Source of the DNA: Bacteroidota bacterium
GTDB lineage: Bacteria > Bacteroidota > Bacteroidia > Bacteroidales > Porphyromonadaceae
Length of the DNA: 35,967 nucleotides
Assembly (NCBI GenBank): GCA_023388555.1
Contig: JAEWGA010000017.1
Span: 1-35,967 of the forward strand
Reading direction: 5' to 3'
In this document: in pieces, positions 8,467-15,858 of the stretch
How the letters are laid out: every line of letters starts with the position of its first letter
Numbering within the stretch: position 1 is the stretch's first letter
Program-made: the position numbers and the translations under genes
Notes under the pieces: model-generated
Database searches by the model: none
The model's input: only the letters and a program-made list of their open reading frames with translations
What the model was told of the DNA's origin: nothing

Positions 8467-8481
8467 GCTATCAAAGATAGC
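8467..8481 (-). promoter_or_regulatory. -7 box of the fRMsr gene embedded in a palindrome
   Basis: The perfect palindrome GCTATC-AAA-GATAGC lies in the 70-bp space between the divergent fRMsr and cytidylate kinase-like genes. On the minus strand it contains TATCTTTG (8479-8472), the Bacteroidota -7 consensus, about 33 bp upstream of the fRMsr start. A regulator binding the palindrome would cover the promoter; that is inference. Confidence 0.4.
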
Positions 8482-8509
8482 TTATTATCAGGTAAAATAA
8501 GACGTTCCA

Positions 8510-9139
8510 ATGAGTAATGATAAAAAAATATTGATTTCGTTAGGCCGCTCGTTTGGTAGTGGAGGGTTGGACTTTGCCGTTAAGTTGCATGAAACCTTGG
8601 GGATACCAGTCTTCGATAAGGGAATACTGGACAAGGCTGCTATGGACTCTAACATTAGAAAAGAACTGTTTGAAGAGGCCGATGAAAACAGCAAAATCTC
8701 TATCCCCTACATTTGTGGCGGCTCCTTCCCAATGACGGCTCCTTTTTTTGCCTATACCGATAGCTATATAAGTACGGAAACACTGTTTACCAAACAGTCC
8801 GAAGCAATTAAGAAAATAGCCTCGGAGTCCTCCGCCATATTTGTAGGCCGGTGTAGCGATTTTGTTTTGAGGGATGATTATCCGCAAATGTTGTCGTTGT
8901 TTGTGACCGACGACCCAAGTGTTCGGGTTAAAACAATTATGGAAAGGCTAGGGATTGCCTCCGAAGAAGAAGCGAAGTCCGTTATGGAAAAGGCGGACCA
9001 ACAACGGCGCGAGTACTATAATTATTATACCTCTGGCCATTGGGGGCGGGCAGATAACTATGACTTGTGCATTAAGTTGTCCGTGTTAGGAATGGAACGT
9101 GCCGTGCAAATGGTTTGCAGTATTGTTAATGGTCAGTAG
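8510..9139 (+). CDS. Cytidylate kinase-like family protein
   Basis: A 209-residue P-loop protein of the cytidylate kinase-like (AAA_26) family common in Bacteroidota and Firmicutes. The N-terminal ISLGRSFGSGG (residues 9-19) is a variant P-loop, followed by IPVFDKGILDKAA as in CMP-kinase-like proteins. A central FVGRCSDFVL strand and FVTDDPSVRVKTIMERLG resemble the nucleotide-binding and LID regions. These proteins differ from true Cmk and their substrate is usually unproven, so I do not assign cmk. The gene is divergent from the fRMsr gene and convergent with kbl across a long terminator hairpin directly after its stop. Confidence 0.82.
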   Translation: MSNDKKILISLGRSFGSGGLDFAVKLHETLGIPVFDKGILDKAAMDSNIRKELFEEADENSKISIPYICGGSFPMTAPFFAYTDSYISTETLFTKQSEAIKKIASESSAIFVGRCSDFVLRDDYPQMLSLFVTDDPSVRVKTIMERLGIASEEEAKSVMEKADQQRREYYNYYTSGHWGRADNYDLCIKLSVLGMERAVQMVCSIVNGQ

Positions 9140-9191
9140 CGGATACAAAAAAAGAGCAGCTCCTGTGAGTTGCTCTTTTTTTTTGTATCCG
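9140..9191. terminator. Bidirectional terminator between the kinase-like gene and kbl
   Basis: Arms starting CGGATACAAAAAA at 9140 and ending TTTTTTGTATCCG at 9191 form a long stem with the inner part AGAGCAGCTC / GAGTTGCTCT and a 4-nt loop (9163-9166). The A- and T-runs allow termination on both strands. It begins one base after the TAG stop at 9137-9139 and ends 5 bp before the kbl stop. Confidence 0.9.
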
Positions 9192-9196
9192 ATGGA

Positions 9197-10396
9197 TTAT
9201 TGGATTACGCCTAACTCCTTCCCAACCTTAATAAAGGCGTTAATAGCTTTGTCCAGGTGCTCTTTTTGGTGTCCTGCACTCAACTGAACTCTAATCCGAG
9301 CTTCTCCTTTAGGAACCACAGGGTAATAGAAGCCAGTAACATATATACCTTCCTTCAATAGGCGGGCTGCATATTTCTGAGATAGCGGAGCGTCATAAAG
9401 CATTACAGCACAAATGGCCGATTGGGTAGGTTTAATATCGAACCCGGCTTCCAGCATTTTATTGCGGAAGTAGTTAACGTTTTCCATTAGTTTAGTGTGC
9501 AATGCATTACTTTCGTTCAGTATCCGGAACACTTCCAAGCTTGCACCTACAACAGAGGGTGGAATAGAGTTTGAGAACAGGTAGGGGCGAGAGTGTTGGC
9601 GCAATAGGTCTATTATTTCCTTGCGTCCGGTTGTAAAGCCCCCAATGCCCCCCCCAAAGGCTTTTCCAAGGGTACCTGTATGGATATCTATTCTGCCGTA
9701 GCAGTTAAATAGTTCAGCTACCCCCCTTCCTGTTTCTCCAACAACGCCAGCGGAGTGGCATTCATCCACCATAACTAATGCATCGTATTTTTCAGCAAGG
9801 TCGCAAATTTTGTCCATAGGGGCTACATTTCCGTCCATGGAAAAAACGCCATCGGTAACAATAATCCTAAATCGTTGGGCTTGTGCCTCTTGTAGGCATT
9901 TTTCAAGCTCTTCCATATTGGCATTGGCATACCGGTAACGCTTGGCTTTACACAAGCGAACCCCGTCTATTATAGATGCATGGTTCAGGCTGTCGGAAAT
10001 AATAGCATCTTCTTCTGTAAGTAGTGGCTCAAAAACACCTCCGTTTGCATCAAAGCAGGCGGCATACAAAATAGTGTCTTCTGTTTTGAAGTAGCGTGCT
10101 ATGGCGGCTTCTAACTCTTTATGATAGTCCTGTGTTCCACAAATAAACCGTACCGAGGACATACCAAAGCCGCGCTCGTCCATGGCTTTTTTTGCTGCCT
10201 CGATTAGTGCAGGGTTATCCGATAGTCCTAAATAATTATTAGCGCAAAAGTTCAAAGTGGGTATCTCTTTGCCATTAGCGTTAATTGTTACTTCGGCTTT
10301 TTGAGGGCTGGTTATAATGCGTTCCTCTTTGTAAAGTCCGGCATCTTTAATACCTTGAAGTTTCTCAGATAGGTGCTGTTTAATCTTTCCGTACAT
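9197..10396 (-). CDS. kbl: Glycine C-acetyltransferase (2-amino-3-ketobutyrate CoA ligase)
   Basis: A 399-residue PLP enzyme of the alpha-oxoamine synthase family. It cleaves 2-amino-3-ketobutyrate with CoA to glycine and acetyl-CoA, the second step of threonine degradation after threonine dehydrogenase. Motifs: substrate-binding NFCANNYLGLS near residue 49, MVDECHSAGVVG (about 209-220) with the PLP-contacting Asp and His, and the Schiff-base lysine Lys245 in HTGTLGKAFGG. Length and the FGMSSVRFICGTQDYHKELE block match Kbl closely rather than BioF or serine palmitoyltransferase. No threonine dehydrogenase gene is adjacent in this window. A -7-like TACATTTG lies at 10465-10458 on the minus strand. 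Confidence 0.95.
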   Translation of the reverse strand: MYGKIKQHLSEKLQGIKDAGLYKEERIITSPQKAEVTINANGKEIPTLNFCANNYLGLSDNPALIEAAKKAMDERGFGMSSVRFICGTQDYHKELEAAIARYFKTEDTILYAACFDANGGVFEPLLTEEDAIISDSLNHASIIDGVRLCKAKRYRYANANMEELEKCLQEAQAQRFRIIVTDGVFSMDGNVAPMDKICDLAEKYDALVMVDECHSAGVVGETGRGVAELFNCYGRIDIHTGTLGKAFGGGIGGFTTGRKEIIDLLRQHSRPYLFSNSIPPSVVGASLEVFRILNESNALHTKLMENVNYFRNKMLEAGFDIKPTQSAICAVMLYDAPLSQKYAARLLKEGIYVTGFYYPVVPKGEARIRVQLSAGHQKEHLDKAINAFIKVGKELGVIQ

Positions 10397-10457
10397 ACAG
10401 TTTGGTGTTTTTATTGAAGGTTAATAAGCCAACATGGCAGATGTTGGTATTATGCTT

Positions 10458-10465
10458 CAAATGTA
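10458..10465 (-). promoter_or_regulatory. Possible -7 box of kbl
   Basis: CAAATGTA on the plus strand is TACATTTG on the minus strand, a match to TAnnTTTG, about 62 bp upstream of the kbl start. No clear -33 element is seen. Confidence 0.35.
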
Positions 10466-10492
10466 AGTATTTATACCGAATAGGCTATAGTA

Positions 10493-10927
10493 TTAGGGGT
10501 GTTTTATTAAATCGGAGTAGTAGGGGATGTCTGGTAGTGTTATGGTGGGGCTTCCCTTGTAGCCAACCTTGTAAACGGCCATTTGTTTTCCGTTGGTAAT
10601 AATAATGTAAGGCACACCTAAGGCGGCGTTGTACCTGAAGGCTTGTTCAATAATTTCTTGCGATAGCTTAATATGAGTAGCCTTGTACTCAATGATCATC
10701 AGGGGGTTAAGTTTGTTGTCCAAAACAACGGTATCGCACCTTTTAGGCAGTTTCCCTACACGAATAGAGTATTCGTTGGACATCCTTAAGTATGGGTATC
10801 CATATTTTTTATGAAGCAAATCCACAAAGTACTGGCGTACAATTTCCTCGGGCTGTGCCGAAATATATTTTTGCCGTATGGGGTCGAAGATTACCCCTTT
10901 CCCTTGGTTGTTATCGGTGCTATTCAT
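10493..10927 (-). CDS. Stand-alone HsdR N-terminal-like (PD-(D/E)XK) nuclease-fold protein
   Basis: A 144-residue protein resembling the N-terminal nuclease domain of type I restriction subunit HsdR (HSDR_N_2-type). The candidate catalytic set is Asp65 (KRCDTVV) and the E-x-K in Glu80-Lys82 (IIEYKAT), followed by a helix with Q-x-x-R-Y-N that fits the QxxxY motif of this fold. No helicase, HsdM or HsdS gene is nearby, so it is not a restriction operon. Short free-standing versions are widespread in Bacteroidota with no established role. It ends with a hydrophilic tail, and a TAGCTTTG -7 box lies only 5 bp before the ATG, implying an almost leaderless transcript. Confidence 0.8.
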   Translation of the reverse strand: MNSTDNNQGKGVIFDPIRQKYISAQPEEIVRQYFVDLLHKKYGYPYLRMSNEYSIRVGKLPKRCDTVVLDNKLNPLMIIEYKATHIKLSQEIIEQAFRYNAALGVPYIIITNGKQMAVYKVGYKGSPTITLPDIPYYSDLIKHP

Positions 10928-10931
10928 GCCT

Positions 10932-10939
10932 CAAAGCTA
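10932..10939 (-). promoter_or_regulatory. -7 box of the HsdR-N-like gene (near-leaderless)
   Basis: TAGCTTTG on the minus strand (10939-10932) is a full TAnnTTTG match. The start codon begins at 10927, so transcription would start at or within a few bases of the ATG. Confidence 0.4.
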
Positions 10940-11030
10940 ATACATTTTATTTATACGGTTGGGTAGCAAGGTGTTATTATAGGCTGCATATATTCTTGTT
11001 TTGGGTACCTTGGAATAGCTTAGGAACTCG

Positions 11031-11038
11031 TATCTTTG
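11031..11038 (+). promoter_or_regulatory. -7 box of the DUF3256-led operon
   Basis: TATCTTTG at 11031-11038 matches the Bacteroidota -7 box, with a CTTGG (11009-11013) 17 bp upstream as a possible -33. The first gene starts at 11082, giving a leader of about 38 nt. Confidence 0.5.
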
Positions 11039-11081
11039 TACCAATGGATAAAGAGTGTATTAGCCAAATTATAAACTAAAT

Positions 11082-11735
11082 ATGAAACGGGTATTCTATA
11101 CTGGTGTACTCTTCGTTCTTTTGGCTTGTTCCCAACTTTGGGGGCAGACTAAAGTGACGAAAGCTTTTTTGTATTGCCCACAACGCTTATTGCCAGCATT
11201 GTCCGAGGAGCAACGTAAGGATTTGGTGGACTTATATATGCACCATGCCACTACAAAAGCAACAATAACAAATGCGTTTGGAGGGCAGTCCACATTACAA
11301 CTATTGGGCGACACTTACGCTAAAGTAAACTTGGATGCTTATACCGAGCTGCAGCTGAAGGTGTTGGAGGCGGATAAAGATGATAACCCCACAGTGGTGG
11401 CCATTGTGTACACCTCGCTGCTTGTACCTAACCAATCGGTGGTAAGGGTATACAACGCTCGGTGGGAAGAGGTAAGCAACTCTGCTGTACTGCAATTACC
11501 CGAAACACATCTATTCTTTAAGCCCTCAAAAACTTCGTTACAGGACATAAAGGAAGCCTTAACAGAGAGGGGCGTCCTTACTTATAGGGCTACCTTTACC
11601 GAAGAAATTAATAGGTTACAAGTTAGGCTCACTTGTTTCGATGACTCAATAGCCCAGAAACGTTACCACCAGGTACGCGCCCAACTATTATCACAAGGGC
11701 TGATGCTTATGTGGGATGGAAAAACGTTTAAGTGA
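11082..11735 (+). CDS. DUF3256-family exported protein
   Basis: A 217-residue protein with an N-terminal export signal (basic MKRV then a hydrophobic stretch to about residue 20). VLLAC could serve as a lipobox with Cys16, or cleavage may follow LWG. The mature part begins with a segment around LSEEQRKDLVDLYMHH, then GGQSTLQLL and a beta-rich middle, resembling the DUF3256 family of Bacteroidales, which has no known function. It heads a five-gene plus-strand run and probably acts in the periplasm or at the membrane. The next gene either overlaps its last 20 bases or starts 31 bp after its stop, depending on start choice. Confidence 0.65.
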   Translation: MKRVFYTGVLFVLLACSQLWGQTKVTKAFLYCPQRLLPALSEEQRKDLVDLYMHHATTKATITNAFGGQSTLQLLGDTYAKVNLDAYTELQLKVLEADKDDNPTVVAIVYTSLLVPNQSVVRVYNARWEEVSNSAVLQLPETHLFFKPSKTSLQDIKEALTERGVLTYRATFTEEINRLQVRLTCFDDSIAQKRYHQVRAQLLSQGLMLMWDGKTFK

Positions 11736-11766
11736 GCTATTGCCTAAATATAAGGCCACAAAGAAA

Positions 11767-12654
11767 ATGAACGAAGAAAAAACAATACAACGAAAAGCTC
11801 TTATACTAACCATTGCTTTGGTTTTGCTCGTACTATTGGGATTGAGCGGATACTATATTCTGCACCAGCAGCAAACTATTCAGGAAATACAAGAAGCAAG
11901 CGAACTGAACAAAGAGATGCTCCAAGAGCAGTACAACAACTTATCGTTACAGTACGAAGAGTATACAGTGCAAGTAAAGGACGACTCGCTGGTTGCTAAG
12001 TTAATGTCGGAAAAAGCAAAGGTGCGTAGCTTATTAGAAGAACTGAAAACCGTTAGGGCTACAAATGCCAAACGAATTGGAGAACTACAACGAGAACTGG
12101 AAACATTGCGTAAAATAATGCGTAACTACGTTATACAAATAGATTCTCTGAATGCAGCAAATCAACGTTTACGTACCGAAAACCAAGCCCAAAAGGAGGA
12201 AATTAGCCGGGTAACACAGCAAGCGACACAGCTGGCTCAGGAGCGTACGGATTTGAGCAAAAAAGTTGAATTAGCACAAAAACTATCGGTTTCTCATTTG
12301 CTGGTTCAGGGCTTGAATGCCAGAGGACGTGTAACTAAACACATCAGTAAAATGAAACAACTGCAGTGCTCTTTCGATTTGGATAGGAATATAACTGCAG
12401 AGCCCGGAATCAAGAAAATATACGTGCGTTTATACAAACCCGACGATACCCTGTTAATAAAACCCGGACAAGCCTCTTTTGACTTTGAAGGGAAACAAAT
12501 CCCGTATTCATTAACCCGAGAGGTGGAATACCAAGGAGAACCGCTCCCTGTGGTATTGTATTGGAATATCGATGAGTTTTTGCCTGAAGGAACCTACAGA
12601 GTGGAAATCTTTAGCGATGGCTATATCATAGGTAAAGGAACCTTCTCTCTTTAA
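11767..12654 (+). CDS. Membrane-anchored coiled-coil protein, function unknown
   Basis: I choose the ATG at 11767 (295 residues) because the membrane segment then follows a short basic N-terminus; an in-frame ATG at 11716 would overlap the preceding gene by 20 bases. Residues about 11-31 form one membrane helix (LTIALVLLVLLGLSGYYIL). Residues about 35-180 are a long heptad-rich coiled coil full of Q, E, L and R. The last 100 residues form a beta-rich globular domain with KKIYVRLYKPDDTLL and PEGTYRVEIFSDG, suggestive of an immunoglobulin-like or sugar-binding-type fold. It probably projects into the periplasm. I do not recognise a named family. Tight spacing (12 bp) to the AlaX-like gene suggests co-transcription. 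Confidence 0.7.
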   Translation: MNEEKTIQRKALILTIALVLLVLLGLSGYYILHQQQTIQEIQEASELNKEMLQEQYNNLSLQYEEYTVQVKDDSLVAKLMSEKAKVRSLLEELKTVRATNAKRIGELQRELETLRKIMRNYVIQIDSLNAANQRLRTENQAQKEEISRVTQQATQLAQERTDLSKKVELAQKLSVSHLLVQGLNARGRVTKHISKMKQLQCSFDLDRNITAEPGIKKIYVRLYKPDDTLLIKPGQASFDFEGKQIPYSLTREVEYQGEPLPVVLYWNIDEFLPEGTYRVEIFSDGYIIGKGTFSL

Positions 12655-12666
12655 CATACAAGGCGC

Positions 12667-13152
12667 ATGGAATACAGCGGACATAACAAAAAGGAATACC
12701 CCCCAATGCATACCGCAGAGCATGTTATTAATAGGACTGCGGTTATGTTGTGGAACTGCGGCAGAAGCGTATCGGCTCATATAGAACGGAAAAAGTCGCG
12801 GATGGACTTTCTTTTACCGTATGAACCTACAAACGAGCAAGTAAACCAATTTATAGCCGAGGTAAATAGGATATTGCAATTGGACTTGCCTGTTTCCTAT
12901 ACACATACAACCCTAAAAGAGGCAGAAAAATATGACGTGGACTTAACCCGAATCCCCAGCAATACCCCCTTGGAACACGTGCGTATTGTACATGTAGGTA
13001 ACTACGATGACTGCCTGTGTGTTGGTGCACATGTAGAGCATACTGCCGAGTGTGGTGAGGTAGTGTTAGTTTCTCACAACTATCAGGAGGGGCGCTGGAG
13101 GTTGCGTTTTAAGCTGCAGAATGCAAGCAGCAAATATGATGAGTACAAATAA
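12667..13152 (+). CDS. AlaX-like stand-alone tRNA-synthetase editing-domain protein
   Basis: A 161-residue protein resembling the second additional domain (SAD) shared by alanyl- and threonyl-tRNA synthetases. The zinc-binding set is visible as H15-x3-H19 (HTAEH) and C118-x3-H122 (CVGAH, compare CGGTH in AlaRS), in the usual order and distance. AlaX proteins hydrolyse mischarged Ser-tRNA-Ala or related species in trans. The catalytic-domain part of a synthetase is absent, so aminoacylation is impossible. Compared with typical AlaX proteins the middle is short and the sequence is divergent, so substrate and even editing activity are uncertain. The context gives no partner synthetase. Confidence 0.75.
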   Translation: MEYSGHNKKEYPPMHTAEHVINRTAVMLWNCGRSVSAHIERKKSRMDFLLPYEPTNEQVNQFIAEVNRILQLDLPVSYTHTTLKEAEKYDVDLTRIPSNTPLEHVRIVHVGNYDDCLCVGAHVEHTAECGEVVLVSHNYQEGRWRLRFKLQNASSKYDEYK

Positions 13153-13165
13153 AATTAATAGGATT

Positions 13166-13561
13166 ATGGACAAGAAAATAGTAAAAGCCCGATTCGACCA
13201 CTTCAATTTCAATGTACTGGATTTAGAGCGTAGTATAGCGTTTTACCAAAAAGCTCTGGGACTGCATGAAGTCCGCAGAAAAGAAGCCCCAGATGGTAGT
13301 TTTATCCTAGTTTACTTGGGAGAGGACTATACCGACTTTTCGTTGGAATTAACTTGGCTTAGGGATAGAACAGAACCTTATAACTTAGGCGACTTGGAGT
13401 ACCACCTATGTATGCGTATGCCAGGAGACTATGTCTATTGGCGCGAATATCACCGCGAAATGGGATGCATCTGTTACGAAAATGAAGAGATGGGGTTGTA
13501 CTTCATAAATGACCCCGATGGCTATTGGATAGAAATTCTCCCCTTGCATTCCAGCAACTAA
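13166..13561 (+). CDS. VOC/glyoxalase I-like metalloprotein
   Basis: A 131-residue protein of the vicinal oxygen chelate fold with two beta-alpha-beta-beta-beta modules. All four glyoxalase I metal ligands are in place: His12 (FDHFNFNV), Glu61 (SLELT), His80 (LEYHLCM) and Glu123 (GYWIEILP), with the NDPDGYWIE signature. Lactoylglutathione lyase activity or a related thiol-adduct detoxification is the likely role, though Bacteroidales often lack glutathione, so the thiol is open. I chose the ATG at 13166, 13 bp after the preceding stop; an upstream in-frame start at 13121 would overlap the AlaX-like gene by 32 bases and add a poor N-terminus. Confidence 0.85.
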   Translation: MDKKIVKARFDHFNFNVLDLERSIAFYQKALGLHEVRRKEAPDGSFILVYLGEDYTDFSLELTWLRDRTEPYNLGDLEYHLCMRMPGDYVYWREYHREMGCICYENEEMGLYFINDPDGYWIEILPLHSSN

Positions 13562-13578
13562 TTCCTCGCCGCTGAGTT

Positions 13579-15057
13579 ATGATTTCCGTTAAAAACCTAT
13601 TCTTGCTTGGGGCTACTTGCTGGTTACTCCCCACGAGTATTGCCGCACAACAGTCCCAAACAACTCAAATCGCCTGCTATAACCCTTCTGCTCCAGATTA
13701 TACTCCCGTTTCCATAGGCACTAACCTGCCCAACCAAAGCGGGGCTTATATGGATTATACCATACTCGCCCCCTTCCTTAAAGGCAAGGCTACTGTTACC
13801 TTTGCTCACACAGCTCCTGCCTGGGTACACATTGCTGGAAATGCCTATGTTGGAACATTGGATTTGTTTGTTGCCGCGCAGGACTCTTTAGCGTTACACT
13901 TAAAGGAAAACAAAAAAGGAGGCTACTACCTCTCCTTAAAAGGGAAAACAGCTCCTATTCAGGAGTTGCTGCTGAGCAGAAACTTGTTGTCGCCCCAGTT
14001 ATACCGCATTCCTAACGTACTGAAAACAGGAATACAATATGCGGAAGCCAAACAGCTACTGGACAGTTATTTTAATGCAATAAATAGTACTGTGGACTCT
14101 GTATTGCAAAATACCACCTCGCAATACGGAAAAAGTTTACATGCCGAACTGGACCAAGTTTTCCTGATGGCGCTTTTGCTACGTTTGCCAACATCCAATA
14201 AACTGGCCCTACAGTTGCTCAATAATGCATCTCAGCAATGGAACCCCTTCCAACCCCAATACGCTAAAACTCGCTATGGATTTTTGAACAGAGAGCTACT
14301 GTTAGCAAAGGGACAAGCCCCAGATAGTATTACAAAACGTGCGAACAATTTAGGGTTATGGCCACGTAACCAAGAGTATCGTAACCATTTGTCGGTTCCA
14401 GACCAAGAACATTTGTATGCAACCGAAATGGCACAGGACTTTTATACGTCGGAGCAATGGGACAGAGAACGCTATTTAACACGCTTACGCTTTTTTGCCA
14501 ATGTGTTTCCGCAGAGTGCATACTACACCTATTTGGATAAGCTGATCCTGAACCGAAGAGATGTGGATAACGCCTACCTGTTTGGAGAATACCTGGACTC
14601 TGCACGCCGGTTTAACTACATCAACCGTTATCCGAGTGGCGATTTGCAAGAGGTTATTAAACAAGAGTTTGCGGGAAAACCGGTTTTGGTAGATGTTTGG
14701 GCAACTTATTGTAGCCCGTGCAAGTCGGAATTCCCATATAGCGCATCTTTACAACGCTGGTTGGCTCAGCAAGGTATAGAGCATTTATATGTATCTGTTG
14801 ATAAGGCTGTAAACTCGGCCAAATGGTATGCCGAAGTGGAAAAATATAACCTTTCCGGGTTCCATTACATGCTTACATTTAAGGGATACAACAAGTTGGC
14901 TAACCTGCTAAGTTCGTACTTAACCACACCAAGGTATATTTTATTCGATGCAAAAGGGAATATCGTGGATGATAAACTTCCTCGTCCCTCCGATAAGGAC
15001 GATGCTTTGGTGAAACGCATTAAGGAGCTAATTCCACGGTTGGCAACAAATAAATAG
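13579..15057 (+). CDS. Exported TlpA-like thiol-disulfide oxidoreductase
   Basis: A 492-residue protein with a signal peptide (about residues 1-23, ending SIAAQ). The first 340 residues are a beta-rich then helical region typical of Bacteroidota TlpA-type proteins (DUF4369-like layout). The C-terminal third is a thioredoxin fold of the TlpA/ResA type: PVLVDVWATYCSPC with redox cysteines 378 and 381, and the cis-proline in TTPRYILFD. It should act in the periplasm on exported cysteines or in redox relay. Last gene of the five-gene run; it starts 17 bp after the glyoxalase-like gene. The partner is not identifiable. Confidence 0.85.
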   Translation: MISVKNLFLLGATCWLLPTSIAAQQSQTTQIACYNPSAPDYTPVSIGTNLPNQSGAYMDYTILAPFLKGKATVTFAHTAPAWVHIAGNAYVGTLDLFVAAQDSLALHLKENKKGGYYLSLKGKTAPIQELLLSRNLLSPQLYRIPNVLKTGIQYAEAKQLLDSYFNAINSTVDSVLQNTTSQYGKSLHAELDQVFLMALLLRLPTSNKLALQLLNNASQQWNPFQPQYAKTRYGFLNRELLLAKGQAPDSITKRANNLGLWPRNQEYRNHLSVPDQEHLYATEMAQDFYTSEQWDRERYLTRLRFFANVFPQSAYYTYLDKLILNRRDVDNAYLFGEYLDSARRFNYINRYPSGDLQEVIKQEFAGKPVLVDVWATYCSPCKSEFPYSASLQRWLAQQGIEHLYVSVDKAVNSAKWYAEVEKYNLSGFHYMLTFKGYNKLANLLSSYLTTPRYILFDAKGNIVDDKLPRPSDKDDALVKRIKELIPRLATNK

Positions 15058-15067
15058 GTAATGGGAC

Positions 15068-15098
15068 TTGCAAGAACTAATTTGTTTTTGTACCTTTG
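15068..15098 (+). promoter_or_regulatory. Promoter of tRNA-Leu
   Basis: TTG at 15068-15070, a 20-bp spacer and TACCTTTG at 15091-15098 match the Bacteroidota -33/-7 pattern well. The tRNA begins 49 bp after the -7 box. Confidence 0.6.
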
Positions 15099-15146
15099 CT
15101 GGCGCAAACTGGTAATAACCCTAACCTGGGTGCCAGTTACATAAGG

Positions 15147-15228
15147 GCGGTCGTGGCGTAATTGGTAGCCGCGCTAGACTTAGGATCTAGTGGAGCGATC
15201 CGTGAGGGTTCGAGTCCCTCCGACCGCA
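15147..15228 (+). tRNA. tRNA-Leu (anticodon TAG)
   Basis: The acceptor arms GCGGTCG (15147-15153) and CGACCGC (15221-15227) pair over 7 bp with discriminator A at 15228. The anticodon stem CTAGA/TCTAG (15174-15178, 15186-15190) encloses the loop CTTAGGA with anticodon TAG at 15181-15183, reading CUA and probably other CUN leucine codons. A 13-nt variable arm (15191-15203) marks it as class II. The T stem GAGGG/CCCTC encloses TTCGAGT. The CCA end is not fully encoded (only CA follows). Confidence 0.97.
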
Positions 15229-15237
15229 CAAAAACCC

Positions 15238-15275
15238 AAAAGGTGTACCGAAATTTGTTTGGTACGCCTTTTTTT
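15238..15275 (+). terminator. Rho-independent terminator after tRNA-Leu
   Basis: AAGGTGTACC (15240-15249) pairs with GGTACGCCTT (15261-15270) with one wobble, loop of 11 nt, followed by a T-run. Confidence 0.85.
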
Positions 15276-15514
15276 GTTCCCAATTAGAAAAGATTTTTCC
15301 TAATTCCCTTCAAGCTTCCCCTCTTAAACACCCTTTACAACATATACGAAAACCGTTCCTCAAAGAGCTTTTCCCCCAAAAAAAGATACTCCCCAAAGAT
15401 GCTCCAAACAGCTAAAACATTCTCCTAAAATCTCGCTCAAATTTTCCCCGAAAACATACCTCCCCAAGGAAGTCCCCCCCAAAAAAATCGGGGCGTTTTT
15501 CCCCCCCTTTTATT

Positions 15515-15546
15515 CCCAAAATCACCCCAAGTTTTCGTTCTAATTT
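15515..15546 (+). repeat. Degenerate fragment resembling the repeat arm
   Basis: CCCAAAATCACCCC followed by AAGTTTTCGTTCTAATTT aligns with 568-598 of the left element (CCCAAAATCCGCC then TACTTTTCGTCCTATTTT) with few mismatches and one indel. The conserved core with the 22-bp repeats is absent here. Low complexity makes chance similarity possible. Confidence 0.35.
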
Positions 15547-15826
15547 CCCCAAATTTCCCCCTTGAATTTAAGCACGGTACCCTCGTAATCACAACAGCAA
15601 TCTTCTCTTAAAGTCACTTTAAGGTTACTCCTAAATTTTCCGTTTCCTTTCTCCAATACGCTAACAATCCTAACTTCTTCTGTCCAATTGCTGAAAAAAT
15701 AACTCCTATGATACTCACAAGAAATGTCGGGCAAATATCACCCCAAAACACAGCCTTTTTAGTTGTGTTGGATGTGGGCAGTACCAGTTACAAGGGAAGG
15801 GGAGCTGTTTAGGCCGGCACAAAAAA

Positions 15827-15858
15827 GAGAGGGGCGCCAGAATTTCTGGCCCCCCTTC
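15827..15858. other. GC-rich palindrome in the intergenic region
   Basis: GCCAGAA-T-TTCTGGC is a perfect palindrome (centre 15843) and is extended by GGGG on the left and CCCC on the right after one mismatch. No T-run follows, so a terminator is doubtful; a protein-binding site or a structured transcript is equally possible. Confidence 0.4.

Noticed and set aside
10493..10927. Remnant of a type I restriction system
   Set aside because: The frame is intact, motifs are preserved and there are no HsdM or HsdS remnants; free-standing versions are common in the phylum.
13121..13165. Upstream-extended start of the VOC gene
   Set aside because: It overlaps the AlaX-like gene by 32 bases and adds a non-conserved N-terminus; ATG at 13166 fits the spacing of the run.
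15540..15734. 64-codon minus-strand open frame ending in FKGEIWGN
   Set aside because: No recognisable family, no promoter seen, and its end lies in the C/G-rich low-complexity patch; similarity of its last residues to the right-repeat frame reflects shared G-rich DNA words.
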